A stretch of 64,000 nt of DNA from Daphnia carinata. Lineage: Eukaryota > Arthropoda > Branchiopoda > Diplostraca > Daphniidae. This document shows, one piece after another, positions 55,590 to 64,000 of this stretch. The position numbers were made by a program, and so were the translations under genes. Below the pieces are notes generated by a model, which was given only the letters and a program-made list of their open reading frames with translations, searched no databases and was not told the DNA's origin. The DNA lies in contig NC_081338.1 in the NCBI RefSeq assembly GCF_022539665.2, positions 7,986,446 through 8,050,445 on the forward strand. The letters run 5' to 3'. Every line of letters begins with the position of its first letter. The stretch's first letter is position 1.

Positions 55590-55925
55590 GGTTCAGTCCC
55601 AATCCCCAAAACCCAAAATAATTTTATGGATGCTAGTCTACAGAGAAGACTGTACGTGTACTAGTGTCCGAATCGAACTGTCCGTTTGTTCTACAATGGC
55701 GCCAATCTTTCGCACACATTTCTTTTTGGATGCCCACAAGGACGTGTCCTCTTGCTATTTCTGTGGACAATCTTGGTCGCATACGTCTTATTCCTGTTCT
55801 TCCCTTTTCTGAAATTTTATCCTGGGGTACGTTAATGATTTTACAATAGTTTCATCTAATAAAGGCTCTGTGCTAGCAGCGCACAACCTTCAGCTGCTGT
55901 GCAACTGTGTTTCTTCCTGATGTTC
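55590..55925 (+). pseudogene. R1-like non-LTR reverse transcriptase scrap
   Basis: Across frames one reads a GCPQGRVLSS block, then WTILVAYVLFLFFPF, then GYVNDFTIVSSNKG..LAAHNLQLLCNCV. This matches the order of RT motifs B and C (xADD, here VND) and the following helix in R1-type elements. Too short and broken to classify firmly. Weak similarity may extend to about 56160. Confidence 0.5.
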
Positions 55926-56164
55926 GGGAGCGAAATTGAGTCTGAACAGACAAAAAATTTTCATTGTGCTGTTTCAATAGGAACATTACTGATGCGTTCC
56001 ATCTGTATGGATGGAAATAAGTTTTCCCCTGCTTTTACTTATTGGATGTGGGCAATAGAGGCATGTTGTGATGATGAGCTTTATTGTTGCACAGTTGGTG
56101 CACAGAATATTCGCAGTTGTTATAAACGTCCTTCTTACCGTTTATTTGTCTATTATCTCCGTTA

Positions 56165-57851
56165 GCTTTCCTATTTTCTTATTATTATTATTTGCTTATC
56201 GCTTTTCGGTTGCCGTTTAGCCTAATTTCTTCTTAGCTTCCGCATTTTTTTTTCACTTCCAAGGGTCGTCTGAAATCCATCAAGCAGTCAAATTAATTAC
56301 AAGACTGCGAGAGGATTGATTTATAATCCGGAAAAGGCGCAACATTCATACGAAGATACAAGGTCGTTTAGGGTTAGGCGTCCCAAAGGGAATTGATATT
56401 CTGCTTGTAGATGTAACAGCTATGTGAAGAATTGACAAGTGTGAAGGCCAAGTAGAAGGAAAGCTGAAGGCCAGAGCCATCGGCAGATGACCTGTTGGCG
56501 GAAGAAGGGAAAGGATTACAAGCGTGGGAAACGAGAGGGAAATGTACAGAATACGGTTGGTCGTTCGTTACACTTCTCGGTTTTCTTGTCAGAAATACTG
56601 AGCTCATCTCGTCTTAGGAAACGCAAGTCTTTGGTTGTATTTTTGAAGCCCATTTTCGATGGTGTCAAGTGCCGGCATACAGGGTTTGAACAGATGCAGC
56701 CTTCAATACCTCTACCTTACCTCCGTGAAACCCTTTTATTTGTATGGATGTTCTCTTCACAAATCATGTCTATCTTTTTTAGACCACTTTTTAGAGCAAC
56801 GGAAAACTGATACAGTGGAAGGAAAGAACTAATTGAGTTAGAAGGGAAAATAAGCATTAAAATTCAGTTTCTGTTTTTTATGATTGCCACCACACAAATA
56901 TTGTAACTCTAGATCGTTGCTTTTCCAATAAATTAATGACAATTTTCATAAAGGAGTGATCATTTCTCTCAGTAAAAAAAAAACCAGGCCCACTTCATTC
57001 ATCGTGATTCTTGATTATTTAGGATTCGGTTAACAATAGAGTAAATATGCAAATCGATAATGATAAAATTAGGCTTTATAAGAATTAATCACAACATGAA
57101 AATCAAATACAAAATACTGTGATCGAATAGTATACTTTCGAGTGAAAAATACTACTGGTTAGGGGTTTGATGGCATTCAAAAAATTTACGAAAGTATGAA
57201 ACTCCATTGGTGTTTCAACAAATGAGAGATATGTAGAAAGGCGTATGGTGCAAATGATGGACCATTACAAGTGAAAGAAAATGTGGAAACTCGTATATAA
57301 CAAGGATACTTCTATAAGAGACTAACATGCATGATTTCGTAATATTAAAATCACAGTTGCGAATTATTTATTTTTCGAATAACAATATGATTTCACCTTG
57401 TCATTCCGATAAATATGCCAAAACTTCTAAATGATCGAATGCGTACAAATTTCAAAGAAGTCGATCACGGATGTATGGTAAATGCTATTGTCTAATCATT
57501 CTGCGCAATTTCAACAATCTGTGAAAAGAATCAAGGCAGTGGAGGCTATAGGGAATGACGGAGTGTTGATCAAATATTTCGGATAGTGTCGCATAAGGTA
57601 TTTTCTATGTGTGCTTGCGAATAAAGAAAATAAAATAAGCGAAGCTTAACATGCCCTCCAAATTGTTTGCGGGATGTAAAATGTTGATGTAAATTGGAAT
57701 GATAGTGAACGGTAGGATTTTCAGTGATGGAAATTTTCATCCTTATCATGTTTTAGTCATCTGAATCACAGACAAAAATGGCGGGTGTAATTGGCTTCGG
57801 GAAGTGATTGCTACTTTTTATATTGGATTGAGCTACGGGTGGAGGGTGGTG
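56165..57851. other. Intergenic DNA downstream of SLO2
   Basis: No gene seen. This is the 3' flank of the minus-strand channel gene. I did not find a convincing polyadenylation signal close to its stop. Confidence 0.45.
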
Positions 57852-60800
57852 TCATACGATCGTACCACGAAGATCTAGAGATTCCTCAGAGTCACTACAA
57901 TCCTGGTCAGCAGGAGGAGTGACCTCTAAACCAATGCTACCATTCAAAGGAATCTTGATGCTTCCACCGCGTAAGCCTGATCCAGAAAAAAGACCACTCG
58001 TCCCTCCAGTAGGTTCTAAATTCAAGCTTACCTCCTCCACACTTGATGTATTACGTGTCATCAAACCTTGACGCAAAGAGCTAGAACGCCTCATCAGAAT
58101 ATCATCAACGCGAAGAGAATGTGATCTTCCACGATTTGCACCCAGGCCGGAAGGTGGGCCTAGAGAGATGTCTGGGCTATCTGGCAGAGAAAGTGAGTTG
58201 GCTTTCTGTGGCATTGGTTTCGTACTATTGCGTCGACGTCTTTCCTCGCAGATGTTGATATGCGACCGACGGCGACTGTTGTGTCGTTCGAACGTCTTCT
58301 GGGCCGAGAATGGACTTGGTCGGATCAGATAACTGGTGAATTTGAAAGGAGCAACGAAATGTTAAAATATTATCCAACAGACATTTTAGCAAACTGTAGC
58401 TACTTTAGCCATAAATACACTAGCCATACATTATATCGCCCTCTTCTAATTTAAGATCACAGCTAGGATTGATGATGACGTAAGAAAGTGACGATCTTTT
58501 CTCTGAGACATCATCATAATCAAGGGTATCGATACCAAGGCTGTCCATTCTTGAACGAACTAAGCTGGCGATTTCTGCTCGTTCTATCAGTTGTGTATGA
58601 TTGTCACGTGCTTCGTCAGTCAACTATTGTTTCACAAAAAAAAATATATATTGGTATGAATTACTAAACTTTTACAATTCAATTTTAAAGGTTATTCTTG
58701 AATGGGTACCAGTGAAACGCGCCCGGGATGCTGCCGCGAGTGAACTGGGGTGTCATAGTTCCCTCGTCGAGGTATGTCAGCGCAACCGGTATCTTCACGG
58801 GCCATATCCTCGCTAACCTGTTATTTGTTGAGAAAGGTAAGAATGAGAGTGTCGTCAAGCTAAAGATGCAGTAGAATGAAATTGCCAATTTTTATAACTA
58901 CACTCTCAGAGTTGGATGTGTCTTGCGTCCTGTAGATACCAATAGGTATTTCGCAAGTGGTAGAACATAATTTCTGATAGAGACGTCCATAGGTGCGAAT
59001 CCACATGTCTTCTTTTGTGATTTTCATCTGTAACAAAAACAATTTTTTTTTTATTGAGAAGAATCGTTCCGTAATAAAGCATGTACCGAGCTCAAGAATC
59101 CTGATCCGGGGGCTTGATCAATACCAAGTAACAGACGGACAAAAGTGATGACATAGTCTTTAACGAAAGCTTGGTAGAGAAGTGTGTCAAGCATGCTAGC
59201 GGAGAAAACGCTTCCGGCAGCAAACGGTAGTCGAAACATGTAGGAAATATGCGATCCTCGCTCCTTCTCAGCCTTTTCCATGCGCGACAAATGTAGAGCA
59301 TACTTATCGTGTGCACGAAACTGCATAAAACGCATGTTGGATGACTGGCTGAGTTCAGTAATGGTCTTAATACTTGGGAAAAACCTAAAATAGTTTTTAA
59401 AAACTGCCATTTAAACTCGGTAAGCCCTTAGCAGTTGTTCCATTATAGTTATAAATTTTGTTTTCTTCTTATTATTATTGTTTTTACGATTATTATTTGC
59501 GTTAATTTTGATTCTCGTATTACTTGAACATGGTCTGGACGGAGACGATGGTGTTGCAGTCGGAGAGAGTGTCTTCTTCGGCCGAATTGGAGAATTCCTT
59601 GTTGACGACGACGACGCTTTCAGCCAGTATTATACCCGCTTTTATTAAGTCGTCCAAACTATATCAGTTTAAATAAAGAATAAGACAGGTAATAATGTAA
59701 ACTAATTCAAAATGTTCTGAATAATTGTCTGCATGCGGATGGCAATACCTATCCAGACACTGCACACAGTATGGACTTACCAGTCAATGGTCCCCAGCAT
59801 CCAGTAGACAAATGGAAAATAAGAGATGGAGTCCAGGAACGCGACGTCTGGTTTTCGTTCCAGTAGCAACACAATAGGGTTTAAACTCGACTTAGTGCGA
59901 AAATGAGCTCGCAAGGGAATGACGAAATTATAGATGCCGGTAGAGGCGTAATCAGCTGCGAGGATGATGACTTTATTAGACCAATTATATTCCTTGGCAC
60001 TTCGATGGCTCGAGTGCTCACACACCTAAACCAACGGAAGATACATAAAATTTATCATATGCCGACAAAAATCTCCTTATTCATTTTTCGACCAAAACAA
60101 AAATGAGACCTCTATGAGCTGCGATAGACCGCTAGCTACAGGCGTACATCAATTATGCTGTGAAAGAGCCAAAACAGATACCTGAGTAAGTTGTAGACAA
60201 CAAAGTGGTTTCTTCTCCTTCAAAAGGTAACATAAGGTGGGGCTAACGCCAATGTACGGCGACACCGGTGGAAAACCTTTCACGATCCTTATTCATAGAT
60301 AAGAGATTACCTTTAGTACTTAAGAATATTCCGACTGGCTTTTCTTAAGGCAATAATTGCTAGGCTTACGAGATCTTTTCGGTTGGGGCGGGCCACGGAA
60401 CGTCATCGTCGATCTCATCCTCACTATCCTCGGTGGCTGTGGTATGACCAGCTACCAGGTTTATAGTAGAACCCGAAAACATATCAGGGACTGGCAAGAT
60501 GCTCGGTCGTCGGCTTTCTGGAAATTCGATGAAAAAATAGATGTGAGTGCCACTTGATTCTATTTTTTCATTTTTATAAATTTTTTTTTCTAGCACAAAA
60601 TACCATTTCATATTTCACAGAGCAATCTTTTCTACACCTAGATTTTACGACGTATAGTTAAAACCATCAGTTATTCAATCGTGAAATGACTTATGTCTTT
60701 GTCGTGTATCATAGGAGTCTTGATCCTACGAGATACACAGGAAATGTACTCGTTGTAAATTCAGATGGTTTAGAAACCTAGAGGATGTACGACGAAAAAG

Positions 60801-63700
60801 TTCTTAAATCAAGTTTACATATCCCATGCTGTCCTTCCTATTGGACTCTCCAACGAGGTATTATAATTATATGACTAGTAAACTTCAATGCGATCCGTGT
60901 GGTCTCTTCGTCTAGCAAACGGTACAAATTACTGGAAGCCATAATCTAATAGTGTACTAGGCATAGCTATTCCGCTACTAAAATCAACCAAATATTCCAT
61001 TTCTAGCAACTAATACACTGTTAATTAGCTCGGATACACGCATAGTAGGCGCATAAAGCACCATAGCGAGAACGATAATGCCATTGTGAGAAGGAGGATG
61101 GTTGTTGGAGGTGATGAACAAAAAGCGACTACTAGGGGCCCAATAGAACGCAACATAGATACCGTAGTATGTATCAGAGCTTATCAGACTCTCAATAAAC
61201 AATCGGATTAGTCCAGCGTGTGTATGATCTATCATGCGACTGAATGTTCTTTTTTCTTTTCTTGCTATATCCTTCGATAATTGGAGTTTGGAATTGTAAT
61301 TCAAACAACGGTTTCGATTGGACGTATTGTGCCACGTTCAGTAGTATTTTCAGAATAGATAAGGCTCTGATAAGGCGTATACCAATCAAAATCAGTTTCG
61401 GTATGTATTAAATGAAGAAGCCTGATACGCACACCTCCCACCTTCCCCCCATCCCCAGGCTAAAACAAATGAAGAAAATCAAAATACTATGTGTGATACG
61501 AAGAAGTTACACAAGTAGTTAGTATATACGTAGATGCGGTAAAGCGAGCAAGCTTGTAGAACCTTACCACTGTGTCCACTAGGAACGGCTAAAAGGCCGG
61601 GAGAGTCGCTCTTTGGCACGCCGAGAAAATTGCTCGCACCACCGGCAAACGTTGCTGCGTTGCTGAGACTCTGATTGCCAACAGAGCAGGCCGTCGTGCT
61701 GTCCATGGAGTCGTTTCGATTAATGAAACTACCACGGCGAGGCATTCCACTATCAAATACTGAAAAGAACGTCAAAATGTTTGCATTAATTCAACAAAGA
61801 ATTTCAAAATTTCAGTTTACTGTTGGGCGACGAACAACGAGCTGTTAGTCCATCGTAAATGTTTCCTTGAAAAGAAGTCTGTGTTTTGCTGTTTGGTATA
61901 ACGTGACGAGCTGAAACGATTCCGCTTGTTGTCATAGTAGTCGTCGTCAAAACCGTCTCTTTAGATTTTACGAAACCTCCTGACATGGTGGAAGTCATCC
62001 CAGCCTCCATGTTGGATTGAGCACTGCTGCTAGCTGGTTGTTGCATTTGGGCGGCGGCATCTGTGCCACTGGAGGCAGTCGGTGTGGCAACGAAGGCCGA
62101 ATTTTCCTCCTTGGTGATGCTCATGTAGAAACAAATATCAGTTTTTTTCATGATGTGTCGAGGGCCTGGATTTAGTAAAATGGTTTCCTCGTAGAATTCG
62201 GGCATCTCGGCTGGTCTCACTCCCACCAATGCCACACCGTATTTCCGATGTGAGTGAAAGCTGGCATACGTGAAACTTTTGCCATCATACTCGCCGAAAA
62301 AACGACTTTCCGCTAACAGGATGTGGTAGATCTCGTTGCCGCTACATTTTCCATATAGTCTATGCCACTCTTCGTCCGACACTTGGCCTTCCCTTGATAG
62401 TGAGAAAACGTAATCAAAACGTTAAGCATAACATGCATTTCGAGGCAAACACGATTCATAGTTCATAGTTTAACTATGTTTCCGAATGGCATTTTAGTTA
62501 CAGATGCTGTTAACTGCGCTTCACTTTGCTTTGCTAACATGTACGGACGCATCGGTTCGTATATGCTGGCCAGGTGATGTACAGCACGTGAAAACTCTAA
62601 TGTCAACATGTCAATGTGTTTCCCCTAGAAGGATGAAAATTCCATAGCTGTATGCATAAACCCACTACATATTATGAAATTTTTACATAAACATTGTTAC
62701 AACTGAAATTTTTTTCAAGCCTTCTATCGTATTTACTTTTTTTTTGCAATTGTTTCTTCCCTCGCATACTGCAATCAGCCTGCCTTCAACCTATTTGCAT
62801 TGCACTTCCCTACACAAACAAAAAGGCATATCTAAAAACTAGCAAAACCAACCAACAGAGAACCTAATACTTAATCATTCTACGCCGTCAACACAAGTCC
62901 GTCGAGTTCTTCCTTTCTTTTTTCCAGTAATTTACGAAGACGTGAATACGTATGTTGATCAAACACGTGTAAAACTGTAGTGATACGTGAACACACACAG
63001 CACCAATTCGTTCTTTAACAATTCTGACGCCTATAATAAATCTCAGTTATTCACTAGCATCCAGGATTTTCTATCCGACCCTCGGAGGTCACCATGTGCA
63101 CTTTATTGGTAGTAAATTTTTGAAATATTGTAAAGGGATTTCAAGAAACGAATCGGTCACATCCAAAAATCATGAAGGAATTAGCAGTTACAACGCATAC
63201 TTACTGGCCGCGAGAAGTGTGAAGAAGTAACGTAACCAAAGTTGATGTCCCCGGAGCCAGACAGTTGTTTGCTAACAAAGCGTACTGGAAAAAAAAAAGA
63301 AATAAAAGTTCGATCATTTTAGTTCTCTGAATTCTGCATTTCACGCGAAAACGAAATCACCGGTAGTGTGTATGGAGCTACAAGAAATTTCAGCCAAAAG
63401 ATTTAACCCAGAATTTTTAAATACAGCTATACTATGCATAGAAATAACTAAAAAAGGCAAATGGTTTTTTGATTGAATTAAATAATAAAAATCGTACAAA
63501 AAGAAAAAATAAAATAAAAAGCGGGTTTTCGATAACCGCCAGCTTTGGGCATTAAGGCCTACCTTGAACTCGTCCTCACACACAACGTGTTGTGCAAATT
63601 TAACGTGCAGTTTGTTTTCTGGGCGGAAAATCTGCACGTACTGAGGGACTTCGGGCGCAAAATCTTTTACGGCCCACGATCGCAATATTGTGTGTTCATC
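57852..63700 (-). CDS. SLO2: SLO2/KCNT sodium-activated potassium channel, C-terminal half (13 exons, 5' part outside window)
   Basis: Exons in minus order: 63563-63700, 63205-63284, 61821-62392, 61568-61759, 60370-60517, 60182-60287, 59781-60025, 59524-59658, 59087-59384, 58902-59027, 58710-58817, 58430-58623 and 57852-58332 (stop TGA 57852-57854). All junctions are GT..AG and every phase matches. The protein follows the KCNT family: [18 protein letters not shown] and [12 protein letters not shown] (first RCK end), [35 protein letters not shown], then a long Ser/Thr/Gly linker. The second RCK follows: [71 protein letters not shown]-type block and [14 protein letters not shown]. The tail has [19 protein letters not shown] and a Ser-rich end. 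The channel carries K+ outward when intracellular Na+ rises, in excitable-cell membranes. The pore and membrane helices are beyond 64000. Intact as far as seen. Confidence 0.95.
60518..61567 (-). other. SLO2 intron (1050 nt)
   Basis: The longest SLO2 intron in view, between the Ser-rich linker exon and the second RCK part. An open minus stretch near 61000-61300 is not similar to KCNT proteins. It could hold alternative exons but none is supported. Confidence 0.4.
62393..63204 (-). other. SLO2 intron (812 nt) with an open exon-like stretch
   Basis: Flanking exons join in perfect phase across it. Inside, between about 62510 and 62632, the minus strand has TTCTAG followed by an open reading ([22 protein letters not shown]..) and a GTAACT donor-like site. 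Its phase does not fit the preceding exon, so it is not part of the SLO2 message as modelled. Confidence 0.4.
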
Positions 63701-64000
63701 CTGAAAAATTGAACAAAAGACTCAAGTTTTTTATTATTTATATAACAACAATGCCGCATGGCGGGGCTCGGGGCATATTTTAATTGATAATAATAGATCA
63801 AAAGTTCCAACACATAAATGACGCACGGAAGCACAAAAAAAAAATCTGGTCCACAAACTATGAACTTGTTATTTCATTAGACTAGTTATGGGTAGCTACG
63901 TAAAATGGTTTCATTAAATTAAAGCCCGGAATTTGAGCTTGCCACGAGTTTGCCAGTTATGAAACACGACGTGGTTTGTTAAGCTCATGAGTTATCAAGT

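Noticed and set aside
60984-61304. 106-codon minus-strand frame in the longest SLO2 intron
   Set aside because: No similarity to KCNT proteins and no good splice sites; probably a chance frame.
62510-62632. Exon-like open stretch in the SLO2 intron ([11 protein letters not shown]..), and a signal-peptide-like reading on the other strand
   Set aside because: The phase does not fit the preceding SLO2 exon, the flanking exons join perfectly without it, and neither reading resembles a protein I know.
1-64000. CRISPR array, tRNA, rRNA, operon or bacterial gene
   Set aside because: None seen. The tandem repeats lack regular spacers, and coding regions are spliced or retroelement-derived.

Overview
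This is eukaryotic nuclear DNA, most likely from an arthropod and plausibly a branchiopod crustacean such as Daphnia. The reasons are the spliced host genes with very short GT..AG introns (about 50-160 nt in most cases), an invertebrate-type SLO2 potassium channel gene, and a heavy load of BEL/Pao, Gypsy, Copia and non-LTR elements. The species is an inference; no rRNA, tRNA or organelle marker is present to confirm it. There is nothing prokaryotic and no CRISPR array.

Layout. 1-5.8 kb: a broken BEL/Pao pol (protease, RT, RNase H, integrase) followed by a gag-like fragment and a segment with two hairpins. 5.8-13.3 kb, minus strand: a Gypsy element (Gypsy-A) with 5' LTR, gag, protease, RT, RNase H, integrase and an env-like region in the integrase reading frame. 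Its integrase is split by a ~740 bp non-autonomous element with a terminal hairpin, and related copies of that element lie at 42.1 and 44.8 kb. 13.3-25.2 kb: a decayed beta-spectrin gene segment on the plus strand (exons at 16.08, 21.27, 21.43, 21.58 and 23.62 kb). A Copia element with LTRs, PBS, PPT and a 5-bp target duplication sits inside one of its exons. Islands rich in GGACGTCC-like palindromes lie in its introns and flanks. 25.2-28.9 kb: BEL/Pao fragments on both strands and a pogo/Tigger-like transposase relic. 29.07-33.64 kb, minus strand: an apparently intact, very young Gypsy element (Gypsy-B) with identical 96-bp LTRs, a 5-bp target duplication and one 1383-codon gag-pol frame. 34.8-39.55 kb: a degraded non-LTR retrotransposon (CCHC ORF1; endonuclease, RT and RNase H ORF2) with a solo LTR inserted in ORF2. 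39.5-46 kb: mostly AT-rich intergenic DNA plus the hairpin-element copies. 46.1-52.9 kb: another BEL/Pao relic, split by about 3.2 kb that holds an unrecognised, intron-rich gene on the minus strand. 53-57.8 kb: intergenic DNA with an R1-like RT scrap and a second copy of a dispersed repeat. 57.85-63.7 kb, minus strand: thirteen exons encoding the cytoplasmic C-terminal half of a SLO2/KCNT (sodium-activated) potassium channel; the membrane and pore part lies beyond the right edge.

How it fits together. The only clearly functional host gene is SLO2. The unrecognised gene at 48.6-50.0 kb has coherent splice phases but needs one extra G in a 10-G run. The only apparently competent mobile element is Gypsy-B. 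The rest is a layered record of insertions. In two cases (hairpin element in Gypsy-A integrase, solo LTR in non-LTR ORF2), mentally removing the insert plus one target duplication gives a continuous reading frame, which validates the boundaries.
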